Of a stretch of 64,000 nt of DNA, positions 8,982 to 18,118 are shown in pieces. The stretch is from JADJDM01 sp044352985. GTDB lineage: Bacteria; Bacteroidota; Bacteroidia; B-17B0; Aurantibacillaceae. Location of the stretch: assembly GCA_044352985.1 (NCBI GenBank), contig JBILCU010000016.1:1-64000 (forward strand), in the 5' to 3' direction. A model generated the notes under the pieces. The model saw nothing but the letters and a program-made list of their open reading frames with translations. It made no database searches and had not been told where the DNA came from. The position numbers and the translations under genes were made by a program. Numbering within the stretch: the first letter of the stretch is position 1; every line of letters starts with the position of its first letter.

Positions 8982-9860
8982 TTAATTACGTTTATCAATT
9001 CCCCACATTAATTTATCTCTTAATGTTTTAAAGAAATCCTGCGAATCAAGGCTAATCAAATTAAATGTAAAATCAGCTTTTTTTAATTTTATTTCAAACG
9101 AATTACTGATTGTAGTATGCTTAGAATCAAGTGATAATAAATAATCAGGACTTCTGCCGTGAACTTTTAATGTAATTTCACTATTGCTTGAAATGATTAT
9201 TGGACGAACATTTAAATTATGTGGCGCAATTGGAGTAATCACAAAGTTATCTGCATCAGGCACGATGATTGGTCCGCCACAGCTTAAAGAATAAGCAGTA
9301 GAGCCTGTAGGAGTAGATATAATTAAACCATCAGCCCAGTATGAATTTAAGAATGCCCCGTTAACGCTTGCATCAATATTAATCATGGCAGAGGAATCTT
9401 TTTTAAGAACAGTAAGTTCGTTCACTGCCCAATTTATATCTCCAAAAAAACCTTTGGGTTGAATTAATTCAATGATTGCTCTTTTATCAAGTTTGTATTT
9501 TTTAGCTAATAAAAAATCAATTGCTTTACCAAAATCTTCTTTATAAACACTGGCCAAAAAGCCTAAACGTCCTGTATTTACACCTAAAACCGGTATACCA
9601 GAATCTTTAACCAAATCAAGTGTTTCTAATATAGTACCATCGCCCCCAAGCGAAATAATACAATCAACTTTATTTTTAACACACTCATAAGATTTAAAGG
9701 TTTCTATATCAAGATTAAATCCAAAATTAGATTTTAAAAAAGAATAATAAGGATCAAAAATAGTTAGCTGTATATTTTCTTTATTTAATTTGGTGCTTAA
9801 TGTTTTAACATAATCAGGATGATTATCTTTTACATTTCTAGCATATAAAGCAATTTTCAT
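8982..9860 (-). CDS. nadK: NAD kinase
   Basis: NadK phosphorylates NAD to NADP in the cytoplasm using ATP or polyphosphate. The 292-residue protein has GGDGT (residues 72-76), GVNTGRLGFLA, the NE motif (AVNELT, near 147-148) and the substrate loop DGLIISTPTGSTAYSLSCGGP. All are diagnostic, and the length is normal. It is the first gene of a minus-strand run that continues into the serine hydrolase. The 226-base spacer upstream also holds the promoter of the divergent DUF1573 pair. Confidence 0.97.
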   Translation of the reverse strand: MKIALYARNVKDNHPDYVKTLSTKLNKENIQLTIFDPYYSFLKSNFGFNLDIETFKSYECVKNKVDCIISLGGDGTILETLDLVKDSGIPVLGVNTGRLGFLASVYKEDFGKAIDFLLAKKYKLDKRAIIELIQPKGFFGDINWAVNELTVLKKDSSAMINIDASVNGAFLNSYWADGLIISTPTGSTAYSLSCGGPIIVPDADNFVITPIAPHNLNVRPIIISSNSEITLKVHGRSPDYLLSLDSKHTTISNSFEIKLKKADFTFNLISLDSQDFFKTLRDKLMWGIDKRN

Positions 9861-10016
9861 ATTCTTTTTAAAAAAGTGAAATTAGTGAAATACTTAGAAA
9901 TTCTATTTTAAATGACACAAAAAATTAAATTCGAAGTAGAAGAAAAAATAAAATTTGACTTTGAATTAAAAAATACTAATTTAGAAACGAACTTATGACA
10001 AAAATTTATTTCAAAA

Positions 10017-10050
10017 TTGTTTAAAAAAACAGTTGAAATAATTAATTTTG
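10017..10050 (+). promoter_or_regulatory. Promoter of the DUF1573 pair
   Basis: TTG (10017-10019), 23 bases, then TAATTTTG (10043-10050) matches the Bacteroidota sigma-A pattern, at the long end of the spacing range. The expected leader before the ATG at 10087 is about 30 bases. Confidence 0.5.
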
Positions 10051-10086
10051 GCATGAAATTTTCTTTTAAAAATTAAAAATCAACAT

Positions 10087-10536
10087 ATGAAGAAAACAAT
10101 AGCAATTTTAGCCGTTTTAATTAGTTCATTTTCTGTTATTGCACAAGAAAATCCATCACCTGTAAGCAATGCAGACATCAAATTTGAAAAAACCACACAC
10201 GATTACGGAACGATCAAACAAAACGCAAATGGTGACTGCGAATTTACTTTTACTAACACAGGAAAAGACCCATTAATTATTAGCAATTGTGCAGGAAGTT
10301 GCGGTTGCACTGTACCTTCTTGCCCTAAAGAACCAATTTTACCAGGCAAAACTGGATCAATAAAAGTACATTATGATACCAAAAGAGTTGGGCCAATAAG
10401 TAAATCTGTTACTGTTAATTCAAATGCAAAATCAGGAACAGTAATGTTACAAATTAAAGGTACTGTTGAAGCTTTACCCGCTGAAGAAACTTTCCCAGCT
10501 CAAAAATCAAATTCAGGAGCTCCATTTGAAAAATAA
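10087..10536 (+). CDS. DUF1573 secreted protein, first of a tandem pair
   Basis: The 149-residue protein has a signal peptide (ending VIAQ) and one DUF1573 domain, an Ig-like fold. It starts at FEKTTHDYGTI and ends at LQIKGTV. The centre holds the family's Cys cluster (NCAGSCGCTVPSC) and the KVHYDTKRVGPISKSVTVNSNA motif. The domain is related to ASH/HYDIN folds and is very common in Bacteroidota exported proteins; its function is unknown. The C-terminal ~25 residues are low-complexity. A paralogue lies 38 bases downstream. Confidence 0.85.
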   Translation: MKKTIAILAVLISSFSVIAQENPSPVSNADIKFEKTTHDYGTIKQNANGDCEFTFTNTGKDPLIISNCAGSCGCTVPSCPKEPILPGKTGSIKVHYDTKRVGPISKSVTVNSNAKSGTVMLQIKGTVEALPAEETFPAQKSNSGAPFEK

Positions 10537-10574
10537 TGGCACAAAAATTGTTTAAATAAAAGCAAAAAATAATC

Positions 10575-11009
10575 ATGAAAAAAATAGCAATTACTTTAGG
10601 TTTTTTAATCTGCCTGGTTTTAACCGGAAACGCGCAAGAAGTTCTTTCAACACCAAACATTGATCCAAATGCCCCGGATTTAAAGTTTGAATCAGAATCA
10701 ATCGACTATGGCACTTTAGATTATGACGGAAACACATTAAGAGAGTTTAAATTTAAAAACACCGGAAAATCTCCATTGATTTTATCAAATGTGCAGGTTC
10801 AATGTGGTTGTACAAATGTTGACGGATGGCCAAAAGAACCAATTCCTCCTGGAAAATCATCAAGTTTTAAAGTAAAATACGATAGCAAACGTGTAGGTAA
10901 ATTTGATAAAAAAATCACTGTAACCTCAAATGCTAAAAACCCTTCGGTTGTTTTGACCATTAAAGGTGAAGTTAAGCCTGCTGCTACTGAGGCTGCACCA
11001 ACAAAATAA
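10575..11009 (+). CDS. DUF1573 secreted protein, second of a tandem pair
   Basis: The 144-residue protein has a signal peptide (ending TGNAQ) and a DUF1573 domain (FESESIDYGTL to VVLTIKGEV). It is clearly paralogous to the preceding gene: the motifs NTGKSPLILSN, CGCT, PKEPIPPGKS and KYDSKRVGKF recur in the same order. It has lost some of the cysteines. The pair probably arose by tandem duplication and is expressed as one unit, ending at the strong hairpin at 11027-11070. Confidence 0.85.
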   Translation: MKKIAITLGFLICLVLTGNAQEVLSTPNIDPNAPDLKFESESIDYGTLDYDGNTLREFKFKNTGKSPLILSNVQVQCGCTNVDGWPKEPIPPGKSSSFKVKYDSKRVGKFDKKITVTSNAKNPSVVLTIKGEVKPAATEAAPTK

Positions 11010-11026
11010 AATTACATTTCAAAATC

Positions 11027-11070
11027 ATAAAACAAAAAACCACTCCTGAACGAGTGGTTTTTTGTTTTAT
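11027..11070 (+). terminator. Intrinsic terminator after the DUF1573 pair
   Basis: This is a perfect 19-bp inverted repeat (11027-11045 with 11052-11070) around a 6-base loop CTGAAC. The GC core is CCACTC/GAGTGG, flanked by an A-run upstream and a T-run downstream. The symmetric A/T flanks mean it could stop transcription from either side. Confidence 0.9.
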
Positions 11071-11124
11071 GCAAAAGTTCAATTATTTGAAAAAAATTGA
11101 ACTTTGAAGTTATTGAATAAAAGC

Positions 11125-11156
11125 TTGTTTAATTCTTGTTTTTATTTATAAATTTG
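11125..11156 (+). promoter_or_regulatory. Promoter of the TPP riboswitch and receptor
   Basis: TTG (11125-11127), 21 bases, then TAAATTTG (11149-11156). A start point about 7 bases downstream would place the 5' end at the first bases of the riboswitch, which supports both calls. Confidence 0.7.
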
Positions 11157-11164
11157 CCACGTCT

Positions 11165-11276
11165 TAAGGGGTGCTTTTTTATTTTTAAATAAAACGGCTG
11201 AGATTATACCCTGTAAGTTTGATGATCTGCTATCTCAAACTTACGGACCTGATCAGGGTAATGCCTGCGTAGGGAA
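11165..11276 (+). promoter_or_regulatory. TPP riboswitch (THI element)
   Basis: The conserved TPP aptamer blocks appear in order: GGGGTGC (11168), GGCTGAGA followed by TACCC, then ACCTGATCAGGGTAATGCC, then GCGTAGGGA ending near 11275. Between the CTGAGA and CTGATC blocks, AAGTTTGATG...TCAAACTT forms the extra variable P3a stem. The element binds thiamine pyrophosphate and would reduce expression of the downstream receptor when thiamine is plentiful. Confidence 0.97.
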
Positions 11277-11322
11277 AAATAAATAACAAACAGATGTCGT
11301 CCCTGCATTTGTTTTATTTATT
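11271..11322 (+). promoter_or_regulatory. Probable riboswitch expression platform
   Basis: AGGGA at 11271-11275, the 3' end of the aptamer, is complementary to TCCCT at 11300-11304. A separate imperfect AT-rich hairpin can form between about 11278-11296 and 11306-11322. Alternation between these could couple TPP binding to early termination or to folding of the leader. The T-run is weak, so the mode of control is not certain. Confidence 0.4.
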
Positions 11323-11344
11323 AATTAATTATAAAAGATAAAAA

Positions 11345-13810
11345 ATGAAAAAGCGTTTTATCGTTTTTGTAGCAATTTGTGTTTCTAATACAACATCAAT
11401 TTTTGCTCAACAACAATTAAAAGGTAAAGTTACTACCGAAAATGGAGAACCCATTCCTTTTTCTGCAATTAGCATCCAAAACACATTACTTTCAACAGCA
11501 AGTAAATCAGATGGAAATTACGTGTTTAAAAACTTAAAGAACGGCAAGTATGTATTGGAGTCGTATTGTCTAGGCTACCAAAAACAAACAGATACCATTG
11601 AAATAAATGGATCTGATGTGGAAAAAAACATCGTATTAAAACAATCGCAGGTTGTAATTGATGAAGTACTTGTTCAATCTACCAGAGCTAATATGATTTC
11701 AGGATTTGCTACTTCGTTAATGAATAAAGAAGATATTCAGAAACAAAACCTTGGACAAGATGTTCCTTTTTTACTCAACAATCAAACATCCGTTGTAAGC
11801 ACTTCTGATGCAGGAACTGGAATTGGTTATACCGGTTTACGCATACGTGGTAGCGATGCAACACGTGTAAACATTACTGTTAATGGTATTCCCATTAATG
11901 ATGCTGAAAGTCAGGGTGTGTTTTGGGTGAATATGCCTGATCTGGCATCAAGCACCAACAGCATTCAAATTCAGCGTGGAGTTGGTAGCTCAACCAATGG
12001 TGCAGGCGCTTTTGGAGGAAGTGTAAACATTCAAACCAATACTTTACAAACAAAACCTTATGCCGAAATAATCAATAGCGGAGGATCTTTTAATACATTA
12101 CGAACCACATTGCAGGCAGGTACAGGTTTATTGAATGATCACTGGGTATTGGATGCCCGAGCATCTCGCATAACAAGCGATGGCTTCATCGATAGGGCAT
12201 TTTCAAAATTATATTCCTGGTATTTATCCGGTGGTTATTATGGTAAAAAGACAACTATTAAAACCGTAATCTTTTCAGGAAATGAACAAACTTACCAGTC
12301 ATGGTGGGGTGTGCCGGAAACAAAATTGTTAGGGCAACCAAAAGATAGTTTGTTTAATTACCTCTATAATAATTTAAGTTTCGTTTCGCCACAAGATACA
12401 TTGAATATGCTTAATGCAGATCCAAGAACATACAACATTTACACCTATAAAAATCAAACAGATAATTACAAACAAGACAATTATCAATTGCATTTTATTC
12501 ACGAATTCAATAAAAAATACACACTTAATATTGCAGCCCATTATACAAAAGGAAAAGGCTATTACGAAGAATATAAATACAATCAAAATTTAAGTGATTA
12601 TAAAATGGATATTGTCTTCACCGGAAAAGATACAATTACTCAAAGTGATTTAATAAGAAGAAAATGGCTTAACAATGACTTTTACGGTGTTGTATATTCT
12701 TTAATCGCTCAACCTACAAATAAACTTCAATTAATTTTAGGAGGTGGTGCTAACAACTATATTGGTCAACATTATGGGAATGTAATCTGGTCGCGTTATG
12801 CATCAAACACTGAAATTAATCACCGATATTATAACGATACTGCTTTTAAAACCGATATTAATAATTACTTGAAATTAAATTATCAAGTAAATAATCGTTT
12901 CAGTGTTTTTGCTGATATGCAACATCGTTACGTTAATTATAAATTTGTTGGGATAGATTATAATTTCTTAGATTCAACACAAACAAAAACATTTCAGTTT
13001 TTTAATCCTAAAGCTGGATTCTCTTTTCAGCTAACGGATAACAGTCGTTTTTATGGTTCATTCAGCAGAGGAAATCGTGAGCCAAGCAGAAGTGATTTTA
13101 CTGAAAACAAATTCAATAATCAACCAAAACATGAAGAGTTGAATGATATAGAATACGGATTTAATCAGCAATTCCGAAATGTAAGTTATGGCATTAACGT
13201 TTATCACATGTTATATAAAAATCAGCTTGTATTAACAGGTGAATTAAATGATGTTGGAAACCCAAGAAGAATGAATGTAGATAAAAGCTCAAGAAACGGA
13301 ATAGAGTTGGATGCAAGTGTTCGATTTAATAAGTATTTCAGTGCTTTTGGAAACATTACATTAAGCCAGAATAAAATTAAAAACTTTAAAGAGATCGTTT
13401 CAAATTATGATACGGCAGATGGCCTTGATACCATCTCACATTCATCCACAGACATTGCATTTTCTCCTGCAACAGTTGCTGCTTTAAGTTTAGTTGCACA
13501 GCCAATTAAAAACGCAGAAATTACATTGCAAAACAAATATGTAGGCAAACAATATTTAGACAATACAAGCAATGAAAACAAAATATTGTCGGCATATTTT
13601 GTTACTGATTTACGATTAGCATATATAGTTAAATTTAAATCCGTGAAAGAAATTAGATTTACAGTTTCTCTAAATAATATTTTTAATCAACTTTATAGTT
13701 CTAATGGTTATACTTATGGTTGGATTTTTAATGGAAGAACAAACACCTACAATCATTTCTATCCGCAGGCAGGAACCAATATTTTTGGAGGAATTAGTTT
13801 CAAGTTTTAG
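11345..13810 (+). CDS. TonB-dependent receptor, probable thiamine uptake
   Basis: The 821-residue outer-membrane receptor has a signal peptide (ending SIFAQ). A carboxypeptidase-regulatory-like beta-sandwich follows (LKGKVTTENGEPIPF to about residue 100). The plug domain (about 120-230) contains GLRIRGSDATRVNITVNGIP and GAFGGSVNIQT, and the rest is a C-terminal 22-strand barrel ending GGISFKF. The TPP riboswitch in its leader argues that the substrate is thiamine or a precursor; TPP-regulated receptors of this kind are known in Bacteroidota. The gene appears single, with no inner-membrane thiamine transporter beside it. The substrate is inferred from regulation, not from barrel sequence. Confidence 0.9.
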   Translation: MKKRFIVFVAICVSNTTSIFAQQQLKGKVTTENGEPIPFSAISIQNTLLSTASKSDGNYVFKNLKNGKYVLESYCLGYQKQTDTIEINGSDVEKNIVLKQSQVVIDEVLVQSTRANMISGFATSLMNKEDIQKQNLGQDVPFLLNNQTSVVSTSDAGTGIGYTGLRIRGSDATRVNITVNGIPINDAESQGVFWVNMPDLASSTNSIQIQRGVGSSTNGAGAFGGSVNIQTNTLQTKPYAEIINSGGSFNTLRTTLQAGTGLLNDHWVLDARASRITSDGFIDRAFSKLYSWYLSGGYYGKKTTIKTVIFSGNEQTYQSWWGVPETKLLGQPKDSLFNYLYNNLSFVSPQDTLNMLNADPRTYNIYTYKNQTDNYKQDNYQLHFIHEFNKKYTLNIAAHYTKGKGYYEEYKYNQNLSDYKMDIVFTGKDTITQSDLIRRKWLNNDFYGVVYSLIAQPTNKLQLILGGGANNYIGQHYGNVIWSRYASNTEINHRYYNDTAFKTDINNYLKLNYQVNNRFSVFADMQHRYVNYKFVGIDYNFLDSTQTKTFQFFNPKAGFSFQLTDNSRFYGSFSRGNREPSRSDFTENKFNNQPKHEELNDIEYGFNQQFRNVSYGINVYHMLYKNQLVLTGELNDVGNPRRMNVDKSSRNGIELDASVRFNKYFSAFGNITLSQNKIKNFKEIVSNYDTADGLDTISHSSTDIAFSPATVAALSLVAQPIKNAEITLQNKYVGKQYLDNTSNENKILSAYFVTDLRLAYIVKFKSVKEIRFTVSLNNIFNQLYSSNGYTYGWIFNGRTNTYNHFYPQAGTNIFGGISFKF

Positions 13811-13890
13811 CAATGGTTTAAACTTCTAACTTTTAATTTCTTCAATTGATAATTTGAGCTAATTTTAGACTTTAATTAATCATTGAAAAC

Positions 13891-15795
13891 ATGTGTGGCT
13901 TTTCAGGTTTTGTTCATCATGATTTTAAAACAGATTTAGATGTTTTAAAAAACATGAATCAATCTTTACATCATCGTGGACCAGATGGTGGCAAAGAAGA
14001 AGTAATTCAGCTTGAGCATGCTCAAATTGGGTTTGCCCATCGTCGCTTATCAATTATTGATTTGAGTAATAATGGCTCACAGCCAATGACATATAAACAC
14101 CTCAGCATTGTTTATAATGGTGAAGTGTATAATTTTTCAGAAATAAAAAACAACTTAATACAACTTGGTCATCAGTTTGTAAGCAACTCTGATACAGAAG
14201 TATTGTTACATGCTTTTTATGAATGGGGTATTACATTCATCGATAAATTAATAGGCATGTTTGCATTTGTGATTTTAGATAAAAAAAATAACAAGGTAAT
14301 TGGTGTAAGAGACAGAGCTGGTGTTAAACCATTTTTTTACTATCAAAAAGAAAATATTTTCTTGTTTGCATCAGAGTTAAAAGCCTTTCATCAGCATCCT
14401 CATTTTGATAAGAAAATCAATGCAAATGCATTGGCTTGTTTCATGCAATTTGGAAATGTACCTGCCCCCTACTCGATTTTTGAAAACTGTAATAAACTTC
14501 AACCTGCTCATTATTTTGAATATGATTTAAAAAGCAAATCGATTCAACTAAAAAAGTATTGGGATGTTTACGATTACTATAATCAACCAAAATCAGCGCT
14601 TTCCTTTGATGAAGCTAAAAAAGAAACGGAAAAAATTTTAAGTTCAGCTGCAGAATATAGAATGGTAGCTGATGTTCCTGTTGGTGTTTTTTTAAGTGGT
14701 GGTTATGACAGTACCTGCTTAACTGCACTACTTCAAAAAAACAGAACCACAAAACTAAATACCTACACAATTGCTGTTCCAGAAATTGGTTTAAATGAAG
14801 CCCCATATGCTAAAGATATTGCAAAGTATTTAGGAACAAATCATCATGAAATGGATTGCAATTCAGTAGAGGCTATTCAGCTATTAGATAACATTCCATA
14901 TTATTACGACGAACCTTTTGGAGATAGTAGTGCATTACCAACCATGTTAGTATCAAAAATGGCTCGAAAGGAAGTTACAGTAGCTTTAAGCGCAGATGCA
15001 GGAGATGAAGTGTTTGCAGGCTATAACAGATACGATTACCTGATGCGATATGGGAAAAATTTAAAAAAAATACCACCCATTTTAAGAAAGACAATGCATG
15101 GCTCCATGAAATTGATAAGTGCTGATAAAATTCCATACTTCAATAAAACATATAATTTCCCTAACCGATACGAAAAGTTAAAAAACTTATTACTTAATCC
15201 AAGTGATTATGAAATCATGATGAGTTTAAGCAAACAATTTTCGGATGAAGAATTAACTAATTTATTTAGGATTAAATTTCAATTTCCAGACACAAATTAT
15301 TCCAGAAAGAAATTAAAAGATGAATATTACTCGTCACTTTCATATATGATGGCAATTGATTATGAAACCTATTTACCAGACGATATTTTACAAAAAGTGG
15401 ATAGAGCAAGTATGTCGGTAAGCCTGGAAGCTCGCGAGCCTTATTTAGATCATCGACTAATAGAATGGGCAGCTCGTTTGCCTAATGAATATAAATACAA
15501 CAAAGGCATAAAAAAATACATTTTAAAAGAAATCACTCATCAATATATACCTCAACAATTGATGGATCGTCCTAAAATGGGATTTGCTATACCAATTGAA
15601 AAATGGCTGCAAAACGAATGGAGAGATAAAGTGAATTACTATTTAGATGAACAACGAATAAAGCAACAAGGAATTTTTAATTCAAACATCACCACACTTT
15701 ACCTCAAACAGTTTATGAATGGTAAAAAAGAATTCGGTTTAAAAATATGGTATTTATTGATGTTTCAATTATGGTATGAGAAGTGGATGAACTAA
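13891..15795 (+). CDS. asnB: Asparagine synthase (glutamine-hydrolysing)
   Basis: The 634-residue protein has an N-terminal class II glutaminase domain (MCGFSGF; Cys2 is the nucleophile after Met removal). Its motifs include LHHRGPDGG, HRRLSI and VYNGEVYN. A synthetase domain follows, with the ATP PP-loop SGGYDST at residues 269-275. It would make asparagine from aspartate, ATP and glutamine. The PP-loop has Tyr where most enzymes have Leu or Ile (SGGLDS). It is longer than the E. coli enzyme and closer to the AsnB/WbmH-like amidotransferase group often found in polysaccharide clusters, but no such cluster is here. It converges with ligA. Confidence 0.9.
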   Translation: MCGFSGFVHHDFKTDLDVLKNMNQSLHHRGPDGGKEEVIQLEHAQIGFAHRRLSIIDLSNNGSQPMTYKHLSIVYNGEVYNFSEIKNNLIQLGHQFVSNSDTEVLLHAFYEWGITFIDKLIGMFAFVILDKKNNKVIGVRDRAGVKPFFYYQKENIFLFASELKAFHQHPHFDKKINANALACFMQFGNVPAPYSIFENCNKLQPAHYFEYDLKSKSIQLKKYWDVYDYYNQPKSALSFDEAKKETEKILSSAAEYRMVADVPVGVFLSGGYDSTCLTALLQKNRTTKLNTYTIAVPEIGLNEAPYAKDIAKYLGTNHHEMDCNSVEAIQLLDNIPYYYDEPFGDSSALPTMLVSKMARKEVTVALSADAGDEVFAGYNRYDYLMRYGKNLKKIPPILRKTMHGSMKLISADKIPYFNKTYNFPNRYEKLKNLLLNPSDYEIMMSLSKQFSDEELTNLFRIKFQFPDTNYSRKKLKDEYYSSLSYMMAIDYETYLPDDILQKVDRASMSVSLEAREPYLDHRLIEWAARLPNEYKYNKGIKKYILKEITHQYIPQQLMDRPKMGFAIPIEKWLQNEWRDKVNYYLDEQRIKQQGIFNSNITTLYLKQFMNGKKEFGLKIWYLLMFQLWYEKWMN

Positions 15796-15873
15796 AGTTA
15801 ACACATCTATCTTTAATCAATCACCACATGTTTTAATAAAATTTAAACTTCAAACATCCAACAACCAAACAGA

Positions 15874-17901
15874 TCACACCAACATCTCCAAAAACTCATC
15901 TTCTGAAATCATTTTGATTTTTAAGGATTCTGCTTTTTTAAGTTTTTCAGGTCCCATGTTATCGCCTGCTAATAAATAACTTGTTTTTCCGGAAATAGAA
16001 CCGCTGTTTTTGCCGCCGTTTTGTTCAATCATGTTTTTTAATTCGTCGCGACTGTGTTTGGCAAAAACACCAGAAATAACAAAGGTCAGTCCTTTTAATT
16101 TATCGCTGCTTGCTTGTAGCTGTTCTTCGCTTAAGCTAAATTTCAAGCCATGTTGTTTTAATCGTTCTATGATTTTTTTGTTGGATTCTTGAGAGAAAAA
16201 ATCAATAATACTGTCAGCAATAATTTCTCCTACTTCTTCAATTTCCAACAATTCTTCTTTTGTTGCTTTTTCAAGGACATCAATTGATTTTATTTTACGC
16301 GCAATTTTTTTAGCAGTGGTTTCTCCAACATGCCTTATGCCGATTGCGTAGAGAACACGCTCAAAAGGGACTAGTGTTGATTGCTTAATTCCTTCAATCA
16401 AATTATTTGCTGATTTTTCGGCCATGCGCTCTAGCGGCAACAATTGTTCTTTTTTTAGATCATAGATGTCGGCAATATTTTTTAATAAACCTGCTTTATA
16501 TAATTGATCAATTGTTTCGGCACCCAAACTATCAATATTCATTGCTTTTCTGCCTACAAAATGTTCCATTTTTCCTTTCAGTTGGGGTGGACACGCATTT
16601 TCGTTTGGACAAAAATGCTGAGCTTCTCCTTCGGTTCGATTAAGGGTAGTACCGCATTCCGGGCAGTTTTCAATATAAATAGTTTCTGCTGTATGTTCAG
16701 GTCGTTTTGATAAATCAACGCCAATAATTTTAGGAATAATTTCTCCTCCTTTTTCCACAAAAACAGTATCACCTACACGAACATCCAGTTTTTTAATAAT
16801 GTCGGCATTGTGCAAAGATGCACGCTTCACAATTGTTCCAGCTAATGCAACAGGTTTTAAATTGGCAACCGGAGTTATAGCGCCTGTTCGTCCAACCTGG
16901 TAGGAAATGCTTTCTAATATTGTAGAAACTTGTTCTGCCTTGTATTTATATGCAATTGCCCAGCGTGGAGATTTTGCGGTATAACCGAGCTGCTCCTGGT
17001 ATTTTACATTGTTCAGTTTAATTACGATGCCGTCAATATCAAATGGTAAATCACTTCGTTTTTTATCCCAATAATTAATAAAAGCAACTACTTCATCAAT
17101 TCCTTTACAAACCTTACTGTATGAAGAAATTTTAAATCCCCATGATTTTGCTTTTTCCAGATTTTCGGAATGGGTTTCAAAATTTATTTTTTCTCCCAAC
17201 ACGTAATACATATAACAATCGAGTTTACGTTTTGCAACAATGGAAGAATCCTGCATTTTCATAGTTCCGGAAGCCGCATTTCGAGGATTAGCAAATGGCT
17301 GTTCGCCTATTTCCTCTCGCTCTGTATTAATTTCTTCAAATGTTTTATGAGGCATAAAAATTTCACCACGCACCTCAACATGTTCCGGAAAATCTCCTCT
17401 CAATTGCAAAGGGATAGATTTAATTGTTTTTGCATTATTGGTTACATCATCTCCCTGCACACCATCGCCGCGAGTAACGGCTTGTTTAAGTTGACCATGT
17501 TCATATATTAATGAAATGGATAAACCGTCAAACTTTAATTCACATACATATTCAACATCAACTCCAAATAAAGTAGTACTTTCTAAATTCAATCCCTTTT
17601 TTACACGCTCATCAAAATCCATAATTTCTTCTTGGCTGTAACTGTTTGCCAGTGACAACATGGGATATTGATGTTTCACCGTTTTAAATTCTTTGGTAAT
17701 TGCTCCTCCAACTCGTTGAGAAGGAGAGTTAGGAGAAAGAAATTCAGGATATTGTTTTTCTAAACGAATAAACTCTTCCAACAACATGTCAAAATCATAA
17801 TCTCCGATTGTGGGATGCGATAGAACATAATAGTTGTAATTATGTTGTTCAATTTCTTTGGATAATTCCTGTATTCTTTTTTCAGCAGATTCTTTGGTCA
17901 T
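15874..17901 (-). CDS. ligA: NAD-dependent DNA ligase LigA
   Basis: LigA seals nicks in duplex DNA using NAD, in replication and repair. The 675-residue protein has the Ia domain, the adenylation domain with the active-site Lys123 (ELKFDG), and the OB fold. It also has a four-Cys zinc finger (CPEC...CPNENAC, about 415-440), the HhH region (GIRHVGETTAKKIA) and a C-terminal BRCT domain (from LKGLTFVISG, about 595-675). All are complete and in the usual order. The upstream strand carries a TACTTTTG element at 17919-17926. Confidence 0.98.
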   Translation of the reverse strand: MTKESAEKRIQELSKEIEQHNYNYYVLSHPTIGDYDFDMLLEEFIRLEKQYPEFLSPNSPSQRVGGAITKEFKTVKHQYPMLSLANSYSQEEIMDFDERVKKGLNLESTTLFGVDVEYVCELKFDGLSISLIYEHGQLKQAVTRGDGVQGDDVTNNAKTIKSIPLQLRGDFPEHVEVRGEIFMPHKTFEEINTEREEIGEQPFANPRNAASGTMKMQDSSIVAKRKLDCYMYYVLGEKINFETHSENLEKAKSWGFKISSYSKVCKGIDEVVAFINYWDKKRSDLPFDIDGIVIKLNNVKYQEQLGYTAKSPRWAIAYKYKAEQVSTILESISYQVGRTGAITPVANLKPVALAGTIVKRASLHNADIIKKLDVRVGDTVFVEKGGEIIPKIIGVDLSKRPEHTAETIYIENCPECGTTLNRTEGEAQHFCPNENACPPQLKGKMEHFVGRKAMNIDSLGAETIDQLYKAGLLKNIADIYDLKKEQLLPLERMAEKSANNLIEGIKQSTLVPFERVLYAIGIRHVGETTAKKIARKIKSIDVLEKATKEELLEIEEVGEIIADSIIDFFSQESNKKIIERLKQHGLKFSLSEEQLQASSDKLKGLTFVISGVFAKHSRDELKNMIEQNGGKNSGSISGKTSYLLAGDNMGPEKLKKAESLKIKMISEDEFLEMLV

Positions 17902-17918
17902 GGCAATTAATTCGATTG

Positions 17919-17926
17919 CAAAAGTA
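17919..17926 (-). promoter_or_regulatory. Candidate -7 element for ligA (TACTTTTG)
   Basis: On the minus strand TACTTTTG matches TAnnTTTG and ends 17 bases before the ligA ATG. No TTG is found at the normal distance upstream. Confidence 0.35.
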
Positions 17927-18118
17927 AGTTACTATTAAAAAATTAACCAGGTTGAAACGAATTATTTATTAGGATGTTTTGATTAAGTTTAAACCTGTTT
18001 TTTATGAGAATATTGAATTTCATTTAATTTTATTTAAAATAATTCTAAATTATTTTTTTTCAATTGATGATATCCAATAAAATCGTTAAACTTACACTCC
18101 AATTTTAACATAAATTAT

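Noticed and set aside
9912..9998. 28-codon open frame (MTQKIKFEVEEK...) between nadK and the DUF1573 pair
   Set aside because: It has no signal, motif or clear translation start context, and AT-rich sequence makes frames of this length likely by chance.
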